Source: Mucidula mucida
Taxonomy: Eukaryota; Basidiomycota; Agaricomycetes; Agaricales; Physalacriaceae
Direction: 5' to 3'
Assembly (NCBI GenBank): GCA_015501055.1
Contig: JADNYV010000738.1
Coordinates: 1 to 16,777, forward strand
DNA length: 16,777 nucleotides
Under the pieces are notes generated by a model. It saw only the letters and a list, made by a program, of their open reading frames with translations. It was not told where the DNA came from and ran no database searches. Of this stretch, positions 8,543 to 16,777 are shown one piece after another (position 1 is the first letter of the stretch; each line of letters opens with the position of its first letter). The translations under genes and the position numbers were made by a program.

Positions 8543-10368
8543 GTCGTTGAAGCGTGAATCAGACGCTGTACACCACCACCACGCTTTAAGCGTGGTTATG
8601 TATTTACTACCAATGTACTATCAGAATCTAAAACGCCTTCGAGCATCTCTTCCACTTACATTGCTCCTCCGCTTCCTTTACCTCCTCAGCAAATTCTCAA
8701 TGACTCCTCCATCCAGCAGTCTCTTGCTGCAGTAGCTGACTACATCAAGGTCAGCACACCTATCGACATTGACCGCTTTGAGCGGCTTCTTGCCAAACAT
8801 CCCAATCAGCCCTTGTGAGCTCTATCATCCGCTCACTCCGTGAAGGGTTCTGGCCTTTACACGATGGTCAGTGGGAAGCGCACCTCAGAGACAAGATTAG
8901 AGACAACTACTCTACTGAGGAGTGCGATCTTGTTGAGCTGCGCAAACAGCGAGATCAAGAAGTTGCTGCTGGCCGCTGGTCCCCTGCGCTTCCAGAAGGC
9001 TTTAAGCTCTTGCCTGGAATGCATCTGTCACCCATGTTTGTGGTCTGGCAGAAGGGTAAACCACGCGTCGTCATGGACCATACAGGCAATGGTCTCAATG
9101 ACGGCATTGCCAGAGCTGATGCCAAAGTCAAGTACGACGATATGCACTCCTTTGGGCAGGTACTGCATGACGTCCTACAAGCTCATCCTCACGAGGGAGA
9201 TCCTGCTTTTCAAGAGCGACATCTCTAAAGCGTTCCTCAATCTCCCCGTTCATCCCATTTGGCAGCTACAACAAGTTGTCATTGTCGACGGCCGCTATCA
9301 CATTGTGCGCTGTCTCATCTTTGGCAGTCGTGCATCACCATACTGCTGGTGTTTGTTCTCTGGCCTGGTTAACTGGGTTGCTTGGGAGCTAGATATACCA
9401 GATCTGCACGACTACATGGATGACTACTATGGCTGGGACACCAATCACAATCTGGTGTCTTTCATGGACAGCGACGTCCCCGACGTCAAGTCCAGCTTCT
9501 CCTTCTGTGGGACTCTTTGGGCATCCCATACGAAGATAAGAAGCAGGAACACGGTCCTCAGCTAAAAATCATTGGTTTCTGGTTAGACACTGTTCACGGG
9601 TCTATCTCTCTCTCACCAGACTCCATTGCGGACATGATCACCACCATTCAGTCGTTCTTGTCCCAGCAAAAGCCTGTACTCAAGGAGTGGCAGTCCTTGG
9701 GTGGGTATCTCAACTGGGCTCTTAATGTGCTGCCTTGGGCACGGCCAGCACTTACAGAGCTCTACCGCAAGATGAGCGGTAAAACACTGCAGTACAAAGG
9801 CATTCCATTGAACGTTGAGGTTAGAGCAGATCTCACTTGGTTTGTCAATGCATTACAACACTGCATCGGAGTGCGCTTTGTGAATGCGCAGGCATGGGAT
9901 GACTCTGAGGCTGATATGGTCTATTGGACAGATGCGAGTAATCTGGGCCTCGCTTTCGTCTATGCTGGGAATGGCTTTAGCTATCAACTCCGAACCATCA
10001 CCGGAGTTGACACCTTCTTTAGGGAGCTTGTAGCTATTCTTTGCGCTGTTCATGATGCTGCCTCTCATCCCTCTCCGCCTCGCAGGCTGTTAATCCATTC
10101 TGACAGTCTGGACTCCGTCTCAGTGTTTAACACTTTGGCTGCTTCACAGTCAAGTCACAATGCTGTTCTGCTTGCCATTGCTGATATTGTCCTGCGCACC
10201 GGCATTGATGTTCGTGTGCGGCACATCCGCGGGGTTGACAACGTGATGGCAGACATGTTGTCCCGCTTACTGTTCTCTGACTTTCAGAAACAGTTCCCCT
10301 CCTACCGCGTCCGCACTATGGAGCCACCTCGTGAGCTCCTACCGGCGCGATGGAGAGAGTGCTTTTAG
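8532..10368 (+). pseudogene. Reverse transcriptase/RNase H, copy C, four frameshifts
   Basis: The ATG at 8532 sits in TGATGA overlapping the gag stop. Losses near 8567 and 8813, a gain near 9195 and a loss near 9456 divide the gene. The RT core is otherwise complete: WQKGKPRVVMDHTG, motif A KSDISKAFLNLP, FGSRASPYCW, and YMDD at 9413-9424. The open 283-codon segment from 9517 contains RNase H with D139, E170, D196 and D246 of that segment, the expected DEDD set. The stop at 10366-10368 overlaps the YR start. Unlike copies B and D, this copy has CCCC rather than CCC at about 8981-8984, which keeps GRWSPALPEGF in one frame. Confidence 0.91.
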
Positions 10369-11354
10369 AGGCATTGGGCGAGGGCGGACAGCCTCGTCAC
10401 CCTCGCCCACCTATGGACTTGCAGAAACTAGATGAACTCGTCTTGTATCTGCAGGCCCATGCTATCGAGACCTCTACGCGTATCAACTACTCTACTGGGG
10501 CTAGAGATTACGCCCGCTTCTGTAAAGCACACAATCTGTCTCTGGATCCTACTCCGGAGACTCTAGCACGTTACATTGCATACACGTCCCAATTCATTGG
10601 CTCTGCTCCTAAATACTTAACCGGGGCGAAGCACTTCCTCAATGACCTTTATCCTCACTTTGGTGACGCTCGTGCTTCAGCGCTTGTTCAAGCCGCTATC
10701 CGTGGGTCAAAGAAGGTCCGGGCAGATCCTATAGCTAGGAAGCCCCCTCTTCGACTTCATCACCTTCAGCTCTTTGTGGACGTCGCAAACCAGACCCACA
10801 AGTATGATGACTTTCTCTTTGCTACAATCATGTCATGCGGCTTCTATGCTGTTCACCGGATGGGAGAGCTGGTGCAGCCTAATCAGAAGAAGCTACGTGA
10901 TTGGAAGAAGATCATCAAGCGTGCCAGCCTCACATTTGAGACTGGGTATGCAGGCTATCGCTTGCCTTACCATAAGAGCGATCCCTTCTATCAGGGCACT
11001 GACATACTGTTTACCTCTCAGACTGTGGCTGATCCTATCACCCTTCTGAAGCAGTATGTCCACCGCAGAGACAAGCTGCATGGTGCTCGAGCGGCTCTCT
11101 TCATACGTGAAGATGGCATTATACCAACTAGATCCTGGTTTGAGTCCAAGTTCTTTGCGCTGGTGAGCAAAGACTTTGGTGGTCACTCGGTTCGTTCTGG
11201 GGGTATAACACACTATGCATCCCTTGGACTCTCTGAGACCATACTCCAAGCCCTAGGCCGTTGGTCATCCTCTGCGTGGAAGATCTATATACGTGACCAT
11301 CCTGCAGTACGTGCCGCTCAGCAGCTAGCAGTTCAAAATAAAACCTCTACTTAA
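10350..11354 (+). CDS. Tyrosine recombinase (integrase), intact, copy C
   Basis: This 334-aa enzyme is expected to insert the circular cDNA by site-specific recombination in the nucleus. The N-terminal half (about 25-115) is helical in character and resembles a core-binding domain. The catalytic domain shows R170 in HRMGEL, H279 and R282 in HSVR, R304-W305 in GRW, and the nucleophile Y313 in IYIRDHP. The usual second His position (GHW/GHS in many family members) is Arg here, and all three copies agree. The ATG at 10350 was chosen because it begins 19 bases inside the end of RT-RH and is kept in all copies; reinitiation after RT-RH is plausible. The protein ends at TAA 11352-11354. This is the only uninterrupted YR in the window. 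Codons 119-132 cover the site that is frameshifted in copy B. Confidence 0.93.
   Translation: MERVLLEALGEGGQPRHPRPPMDLQKLDELVLYLQAHAIETSTRINYSTGARDYARFCKAHNLSLDPTPETLARYIAYTSQFIGSAPKYLTGAKHFLNDLYPHFGDARASALVQAAIRGSKKVRADPIARKPPLRLHHLQLFVDVANQTHKYDDFLFATIMSCGFYAVHRMGELVQPNQKKLRDWKKIIKRASLTFETGYAGYRLPYHKSDPFYQGTDILFTSQTVADPITLLKQYVHRRDKLHGARAALFIREDGIIPTRSWFESKFFALVSKDFGGHSVRSGGITHYASLGLSETILQALGRWSSSAWKIYIRDHPAVRAAQQLAVQNKTST
11337..11342 (+). promoter_or_regulatory. Possible polyadenylation hexamer AATAAA, copy C
   Basis: Third occurrence of the hexamer within the YR C-terminal codons. It is coding, so the regulatory reading is tentative. Confidence 0.25.
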
Positions 11355-11436
11355 AAACCTCCCTCATCTCGCGTTTCGTAAACATCCTTTTGCACCTCCA
11401 TCCACCCCTCCACTACACACACACACATAGCATAGT

Positions 11437-11517
11437 AGGCACTTTACGATACGCTGAATTGATGGGGCCCTCGGGGTCCAGTTTTGACCTAACCTTGTGT
11501 GATCTAACAAGCATAGG
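11437..11517 (+). repeat. B1 repeat, copy C
   Basis: Full 81-bp B repeat on the plus strand, 82 bp after the YR stop. Here it is not followed by A2 but by an inverted partial B2, so the circle-junction arrangement is lost. Confidence 0.87.
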
Positions 11518-11580
11518 CACAAGGTTAGGTCAAAAACTGGACCCGAGGGCCCCATCAATTCAGCGTATCGTAAAGTGCCT
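11518..11580 (-). repeat. B2 repeat of copy E, 3'-truncated
   Basis: Minus-strand B repeat from AGGCACTTTACG to CCTTGTG. The last 18 bases, ending AAGCATAGG, are absent and replaced by the inverted B1 of copy C. The loss of the element end implies rearrangement after insertion, or an assembly join. Confidence 0.85.
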
Positions 11581-11640
11581 GTACATGAAGTGTACATACT
11601 TAATACATAAAGATGTATCTACTGAGGGAGAGGTGGGAGG
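11581..11640 (-). other. Linker between A2 and B2, copy E
   Basis: Inverted counterpart of 3036-3095, with the same GTACA/TGTAC hairpin beside B2. Confidence 0.7.
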
Positions 11641-12270
11641 GGACGCAAAAATGCGGAGCTAACTGTGACCAGATAACACAGGTTAGCTGGAGGGGAGTGA
11701 GAGGGTGCAGAGAGCGCACCTGTGACCAGATAGCCCACAGAATGTCCTTGAGAAGGAGTCCTTTGGAAAGGAATGGGTATCTGGGCACAAAATGGGCATC
11801 AGCTCTGAAGAGCTGGATGTGAGACATTGGCACATACTGGAAGCAGGGAGAGCAGCGGGAGCGCTAGTGCTCTGGGGCCGGAGCGGACACTTCCAATAGG
11901 GTTCTAGGGTGCCAGTACATCAGTCCTGAGCAGGAGGACCGAGTAGAGCGAGTGGTGCTTGCCTGGGAGAGCAAAAGTGCGAATTCCCTCAAAATGGGCA
12001 CTTTGGACCTGTCTGGACTGGTTTTGGGCTGGGTAGGCGGCTTCAGACAGTTCTCTAGAGGTGTATGGCATCAGTCCTGAGCAAGAGGACTGGAGGAATC
12101 ACAAACTGCTTGTCTCTGTGAGATGATGATGGTAAGAGACAAAGAGGCAGAGTGTGTGGACTCTTGCTTAAACCTCCCAGGGCGCCCTGTGAGTGGCCTC
12201 TGTTGTTACTACAACACCAGACACAGGCTGGTAAGTCCAGGAAGAGCCCAGAGAGTGGGCTGGCTGCAGT
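11641..12270 (-). repeat. A2 repeat of copy E, missing its first ~178 bases
   Basis: Minus-strand A2 from ACTGCAGCC onward. The upstream portion was removed with the internal deletion. The palindrome at 11859-11872 has one mismatch (GAGCGCTAGTGCTC). No gene is seen. Confidence 0.85.
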
Positions 12271-12272
12271 TA

Positions 12273-13304
12273 GAAAGGAGAGTTAGCATAGCGAATGCGA
12301 GTCTCCTTATCACAGCGAATAGGGAACGCTGGATTCGAGGGTGTAGCGCGAAACAGCTCAATGATGAGCGCGCGATAACCCGGAGTTCGTCCTTGCGGTG
12401 AGGGTAGATGAGCCCAACACCGGTGGCATACGCATCAAAGACGCGTGTCCACTCGGACTCTTGGGTGAGGGTGCGGCGAGCAGTGGACTGGTCCTTGCGC
12501 ATGATGACGTAGCCACCGGCAAAGTCCTTGGTGTCCTCCTGCTGATTTGTGCCAGAGTGAATGGAGGCAAAGAGCTTCTCAAAATCCACATACTGCTCCA
12601 GCACAATAGAGCGCCAGAAGGAGCGCGCAAATGGATCATGGAGTGACTGCATCTGACACGCATTGATGATAGCGTCAATGTCCTTCTCAGTAGTGAGGAG
12701 ACGTCGAATGCGCTGAGTCTCCTCGATATGAGGAGTGAGGTTGGAGGGAGCTGCAAGCTGCGCAAGATGCGGAGCTGCAGCGAGACTGAAGCAGAGATGC
12801 CGGACGGAGTAGACTCTGCTCCAAGGAGCCTAGAGAGCAACGAAGCTGATAACGGACCAGCCACGGGTCCGGCGGCTGAAGTGGGCTGCGCGGCAGGCGC
12901 TGTAGCAGCAGCAGCATCGAGCTGCGCCGCGAACGCGGCCCAAGCGGCCTCTTCAACGGCACGTCTTCGCGCCTCTTCATCCAGCTCTCGTTGGAATGTA
13001 GCATCGCGCTCAGGAGTCCTATCGTGCTCGGAGCCTTGTCCGGCTTCTTGCGCTGTTCAATGATTTGGCGACTTGTTCGATATAGTCGTCCATTTCGCCA
13101 GCAGCGCGCCGGTTTTGCGGGCAAGCTGCAAGAACTCGCCTTGGGATTTGATAGACCCATCCGCAAACCGCTTGACAAGGTCCTGAAGCTGCTCAGCGCG
13201 CAAGCGAATCGCTTCGCGCTCGTCTGGATCCTGATCATAGGGCGAATGGGGCGAGGAGGTGAATGATTGCGAGAGATACCATCGAGCTCGTCAACATCAG
13301 ACAT
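12273..13304 (-). pseudogene. Gag with native N-terminus, truncated at 3' end and frameshifted, copy E
   Basis: This is the only copy with the native Gag start: ATG at 13304 giving MSDVDELDGISRN, after a true 5'UTR. The frame shifts near 13245 (RPIRP, then YDQDPDEREAIRL), again around 13040-13080, and near 12790. An Ala- and Glu-rich, probably coiled-coil stretch (RELDEEARRRAVEEAAW) lies near 12950. From 12690 it matches copies B and C (EKDIDAI onward). It ends at 12273 in the codons for NSPFH, where A2 sequence follows; the zinc fingers are deleted. With copy B it implies a full Gag of roughly 450 residues. The break with A2 has one or two bases of ambiguity or microhomology at 12271-12273. 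Confidence 0.82.
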
Positions 13305-13776
13305 GATCCGCTTCCTGGTTCAGGAACGTTGTCAGCAGAATGTGCACCTACTGCGCAGGCTTCTCGCCCTTCTTGCTGCCTTTTGGCCAGTCTAACACTC
13401 AGAACGCAAATGCCTCGCAAAGAGAACACCCAGGTTGTAAGCGAATAGAGGGCGCCTGAGCTGGGTACCGACCGATCCTTAACCAAGCCTATCGAACACT
13501 CAGAGAGCGAACGTCTTACGGCGCACTCAGAGAGCGAACTCGTCTATCAATCAGCGCCCTGAGATACACTCCTTGGTAGGAGTCAGGCACACGCTGTACA
13601 ACCGGTGTTGAACGCGGTCGCAAGCACAGGTTGAGCTGTACCACTGATCGACGATGACAAGGAAGTACAAGGAGGATACCGAGTCCAGGGAGGTATAGCA
13701 CGCTGAGCGGAGTATTGAGCTCGATAAGCGGTGGTGAGCCGCTTGGAGAGGGATGTGTGGTGTAGCCACAGGGAAA
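13305..13776 (-). other. 5' untranslated region of the element, copy E
   Basis: 472 bases between A1 and the gag start, seen only here because the array copies have lost it. It contains a 16-bp direct repeat, CACTCAGAGAGCGAAC (plus-strand spelling), at 13497-13512 and 13524-13539, 27 bp apart, with a weaker third copy near 13396. No clear TATA box or intron was recognised. Promoter or RNA-packaging signals would be expected in A1 plus this region, but none can be pointed to. Confidence 0.6.
13497..13539. repeat. Tandem 16-bp direct repeat in 5'UTR
   Basis: CACTCAGAGAGCGAAC occurs twice with a 27-bp period; the bases between are ~11 and unlike each other. It may be a protein-binding or RNA element. 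Confidence 0.7.
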
Positions 13777-14573
13777 GGACGCAAAATGCGGAGCTAACTG
13801 TGACCAGATAAACAGGTTAGCTGGAGGGGAGTGAGAGGTGCAGAGAGCGCACCTGTGACCAGATAGCCCACAGAATGTCCTTGAGAAGGAGTCCTTTGGA
13901 AAGGAATGGGTATCTGGGCACAAAATGGGCATCAGCTCTGAAGAGCTGGATGTGAGACATTGGCACATACTGGAAGCAGGGAGAGCAGCGGGAGCGCTAG
14001 CGCTCTGGGGCCGGAGCGGACACTTCCAATAGGGTTCTAGGTGCCAGTACATCAGTCCTGAGCAGGAGGACCGAGTAGAGCGAGTGTGCTTGCCTGGGAG
14101 AGCAAAAGTGCGAATTCCTCAAATGGGCACTTTGGACCTGTCTGGACTGGTTTTGGGCTGGGTAGGCGGCTTCAGACAGTGCTCTAGAGGTGTATGGCAT
14201 CAGTCCTGAGCAAGAGGACTGGAGGAATCACAAACTGCTTGTCTCTGTGAGATGATGATGGTAAGAGACAAAGAGGCAGAGTGTGTGGACTCTTGCTTAA
14301 ACCTCCCAGGGCGCCCTGTGAGTGGCCTCTGTTGTTACTACAACACCAGACACAGGCTGGGTAAGTCCAGGAAGAGCCCAGAGTGGGCTGGCTGCAGTAG
14401 GAGCAGCAGAGAGTGAACATGATACAGCTTTAGAGTGAAATGAGTGTTTGACTTGATTTAAGCTGTCTCATTGAACTCCCTTGAGTAGGAAGTTGGGTAA
14501 AGGTAAGGGGGGTGTGGAGTGTGCAGAGGCCTCTGAAAACGCTCCCTACCCTCGGAATCCGCGTTTACATCGA
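13777..14573 (-). repeat. A1 left-terminal repeat, copy E
   Basis: 797-bp minus-strand segment starting TCGATGTAAACG at 14573 and ending GCATTTTGCGTCC at 13777. It matches A2 of copies A and B over its whole length, then diverges into the 5'UTR instead of the linker. This shows that the A repeat is the left end of the element. Its palindrome (13992-14005) is intact. Several single-base gaps separate it from the A2 copies. Confidence 0.86.
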
Positions 14574-15838
14574 AATGCCTTTGTACTGCAGTGTTACCGC
14601 TCATCTTGCGGTAGAGCTCTGTAAGTGCTGGCCGTGCCCAAGGCAGCACATTAAGAGCCCAGTTGAGATACCCACCCAAGGACTGCCACTCCTTGAGTAC
14701 AGGCTTTTGCTGGACAAGAACAACTGAATGGTGGTGATCATGTCCGCAATGGAGTCTGGTGAGAGAGAGATAGACCGTGAACAGTGTCTAACCAGAAACC
14801 AATGATTTTTAGCTGAGGACCGTGTTCCTGCTTCTTATCTTCGTATGGGATGCCCAAAGAGTCCACAGAAGGAGAAGCTGGACTTGACGTCGGGGACGTC
14901 GCTGTCCATGAAAGAGCACCAGATTGTGATTGGTGTCCCAGCCATAGTAGTCATCCATGTAGTCGTGCAGATCTGGTATATCTAGCTCCCAAGCAACCCA
15001 GTTAACCAGGCCAGAGAACGAACACCAGCAGTATGGTGATGCACGACTGCCAAAGATGAGACGGCGCACAATGTGATAGCGGCCGTCGACAATGACAACT
15101 TGTTGTAGCTGCCAAATGGGATGAACGGGGAGATTGAGGAATGCTTTAGAGATGTCGCTCTTGAAAAGCAGGATCTCCTCGTAAGGATGAGCTTGTAGGA
15201 CATCATGCAGTACCTGCCCAAAGGAGTGCATATCGTCGTACTTGACTTTGGCATCAGCTCTGGCAATGCCGTCATTGAGACCATTGCCTGTATGGTCCAT
15301 GACGACGCGTGGTTTACCCTTCTGCCAGACCACAAACATGGGTGACAGACGCATTCCAGGCAACAGCTTAAAGCCTTCTGGAAGCGCAGGGACCAGCGGC
15401 CAGCAGCAACTTCTTGATCTCGCTGTTTGCGAGCTCAAACAAGATCGCACTCCTCAGTAGAGTAGTTGTCTCTAATCTTGTCTCTGAGGTGCGCTTCCCA
15501 CTGACCATCGTGTAAAGGCCAGAACCTTCACGGTGAGCGGATGATAGAGCTCACAAAGGGCTGATTGGGATGTTTGGCAAGAAGCCGCTCAAAGCGGTCA
15601 ATGTTGATAGGTGTGCTGACCTTGATGTAGTCAGCTACTGCAGCAAGAGACTGCTGGTGGAGGAGTCGTTGAGAATTTGCTGAGGAGTAAAGGAAGCGGA
15701 GGAGCAGTATAAGTGGAAAGAGATGCTCGAAGGCGTTTTAGATTCTGATAGTACATTGTAGTAAATACATAACCGCGCTTAAAGCGTGGGTGGTGGTGGT
15801 ACAGCGTCTGATTCACGCTTCAACGACTTAGGCTTCAT
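14574..15838 (-). pseudogene. Reverse transcriptase/RNase H, copy D, 3'-truncated by insertion
   Basis: ATG at 15838, overlapping the gag stop as in the other copies. The RT core is open from about 15385 to 14866, the longest uninterrupted RT core in the window: VPALPEGFKLLPG, WQKGKPRVVMDHTG, motif A KSDISKAFLNLP, FGSRASPYCWCSF and YMDD at 14950-14961. Upstream, CCC instead of CCCC at 15389-15391 shifts the frame, as in copy B. Downstream, a missing G near 14865 and other indels break it. The gene stops within the RT-RNase H connection (LQYKGI) where copy E begins, so the RNase H catalytic residues are absent. Confidence 0.88.
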
Positions 15839-16777
15839 CAGCGCCGCCTGAACTCGCTCCTGAACGAGCGACTGCTCGTTTGGCTTCGAGAAGGATGAGG
15901 CAGGCTGGTTGGCTCTTGGCTGTGTGCTTTCCTCCGCACTCACTGCAAGCACCGTGAAGACGGCCTGCGGAGCACGGAGATGAGCATTACCCAGATTCCA
16001 ATTCTGGCAAACAACACGACGACGCGTCGCAGACTGTGACGCTGCCAGGTCAGAGGACCGCTGCGAGGATTCGCTCCCTCCGAGGTTGCGCAACATCTCA
16101 GAGAGAAGAGGAAGCTGGAGCGCAGTGCGATCATCGAGATGGAAAGGAGAGTTAGCATAGCGAATGCGAGTCTCCTTATCACAGCGAATAGGGAACGCTG
16201 GATTCGAGGTGTAGCGCGAAACAGCTCAATGATGAGCGCGCGGTAACCCCGGAGTTCGTCCTTGCGGTGAGGGTAGATGAGCCCAACACCGGTGGCATAC
16301 GCATCGAAGACGCGTGTCCACTCGACTCTTGGGTGAGGGTGCGGCGAGCAGTGGACTGGTCCTTGCGCATGATGACGTAGCCACCGGCAAAGTCCTTGTG
16401 TCCTCCTGCTGATTTGTGCCAGAGTGAATGGAGCAAAGAGCTTCTCAAAATCCACATACTGCTCCAAGCACAAGGAACGCCAGAAGGAGCGCGCAAATGG
16501 ATCATGGAGTGACTGCATCTGACACGCATTGATGATGACGTCGATGTTCCTTCTCATAGTGAGGAGACGTCGAAGCGCTGATCTCCTCGATATGAGGAGT
16601 GAGGTTGGAGGAGCTGCAAGCTGCGCAAGATGCGGAGCTGCAGCGAGGACTGAAGCAGAGATGCCGGACGGAGTAGACTCTGCTCCAAGGAGCCTAGAGA
16701 GCAACGAAGCTGATAACGGACCAGCACGGGTCCGGCGGTGAAGCGGCTGCGCGGCAGGCGCTGTAGCAGCAGCAGCA
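15828..16777 (-). pseudogene. Gag, copy D, N-terminus outside window, frameshifted
   Basis: Gag from the Ala-rich region at the right edge through the EKDIDAI-like segment (about 16550), IYPHRKDEL (about 16280) and the zinc fingers (about 16010-15930) to TAA at 15830-15828. Many single-base indels split it into overlapping fragments. In contrast to copies B and C, gag here is continuous across the point where B2 is joined in the array, giving the uninterrupted sequence at that site. The native start would lie beyond 16777. Confidence 0.85.

Larger units (their letters stand above)
7827..11517 (+). mobile_element. DIRS-order retrotransposon copy C, ending at B1
   Basis: Copy C holds gag (5'-truncated), RT-RH, the only intact YR and B1. 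At 11517 the plus-strand element stops and an inverted B2 of copy E begins, so its A2 and B2 are missing. The B1-to-B1 distance from copy B is 4636 bp, close to the 4653 bp of the previous unit. Confidence 0.92.
11437..11580. repeat. Large inverted repeat (hairpin) at orientation switch
   Basis: Arms 11437-11499 and 11518-11580 are 63 bases each and complementary except for two single-base slips (GGGG against GGG, TTTT against TTTTT). The loop is the 18 bases 11500-11517, the end of B1. To the left lies plus-strand YR, to the right minus-strand linker and A2. The arms therefore derive from B1 and B2 of different copies rather than from a simple mirror duplication. Confidence 0.88.
11518..14573 (-). 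mobile_element. Internally deleted DIRS-order element copy E, inserted in RNase H of copy D
   Basis: Read on the minus strand: A1 (14573-13777), 5'UTR, start of gag (13304), gag up to 12273, then a fusion to the interior of A2 (12270-11641), linker and B2 lacking its last 18 bases. The 3' part of gag, all of RT-RH and YR, B1 and the first 178 bases of A2 are missing, about 3.5 kb compared with copy B. It retains nearly both ends and could once have been mobilised in trans. Its left end sits at RH sequence AAGGCATT, with no target duplication visible. Confidence 0.85.
14574..16777 (-). mobile_element. DIRS-order retrotransposon copy D, interrupted by copy E, runs off window
   Basis: Minus-strand gag and RT-RH enter from the right edge and stop at 14574 in early RNase H, where A1 of copy E begins. 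The rest of RNase H, YR, B1, A2 and B2 of copy D do not reappear on the other side of copy E. Confidence 0.88.

Noticed and set aside
12687..13304. A continuous 205-aa minus-strand frame from the native gag ATG.
   Set aside because: Only its first ~27 residues look like Gag; beyond about 13245 the Gag-like sequence is in another frame, so the long frame is accidental.
1..16777. A host gene or novel defence system hidden among the copies.
   Set aside because: Every segment over 100 bp is accounted for by another copy of the element or by its 5'UTR; no foreign gene remains.

Overview
The window is built almost entirely from nested and tandem copies of one retrotransposon family. It is a tyrosine-recombinase (DIRS-order) element of the kind with split direct repeats (PAT/Ngaro-like), encoding Gag with zinc fingers, reverse transcriptase plus RNase H (RT-RH), and a tyrosine recombinase (YR). 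No host gene, tRNA, rRNA or CRISPR array is visible. The host is a eukaryote. The YR signature (HSVR, then GRWSSSAWKIYIRDHP) resembles recombinases I associate with basidiomycete fungi, so an agaricomycete-like fungus is my best guess, but this is an inference from a transposon only.

Comparing the copies reconstructs the element as A1 - 5'UTR - gag - RT-RH - YR - B1 - A2 - linker - B2. A is about 800 bp, starts TCGATGTAAACG and carries several hairpins. B is about 81 bp, starts AGGCACTTTACG and ends AAGCATAGG. B1 abuts A2 exactly, which is the circle-junction configuration expected of split direct repeats.

Layout. Bases 1-3176 (+): 3' part of copy A (RT-RH, YR, B1, A2, B2). Bases 3177-7826 (+): copy B, starting inside gag. 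Bases 7827-11517 (+): copy C, starting at the same gag position and stopping at the end of B1. These three form a head-to-tail array with a period of about 4.65 kb. Bases 11437-11580 hold a 63-bp-arm inverted repeat where the orientation flips. Bases 11518-14573 (-): copy E, an internally deleted derivative that keeps A1, the 5'UTR, the start of gag, most of A2 and most of B2. It lies in the RNase H region of copy D (14574-16777, -), which carries gag and RT-RH and runs off the window.

Only the YR of copy C (10350-11354) and a chimeric gag of copy B (3079-3909) are open over their full length. The other genes are broken by indels, nearly all single-base and mostly different from copy to copy. 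Substitutions are fewer. This may reflect uncorrected single-molecule sequencing as much as true decay. The proteins would work as in other DIRS-order elements: Gag packages the RNA, RT-RH makes a circular DNA, and YR inserts the circle without target duplication.
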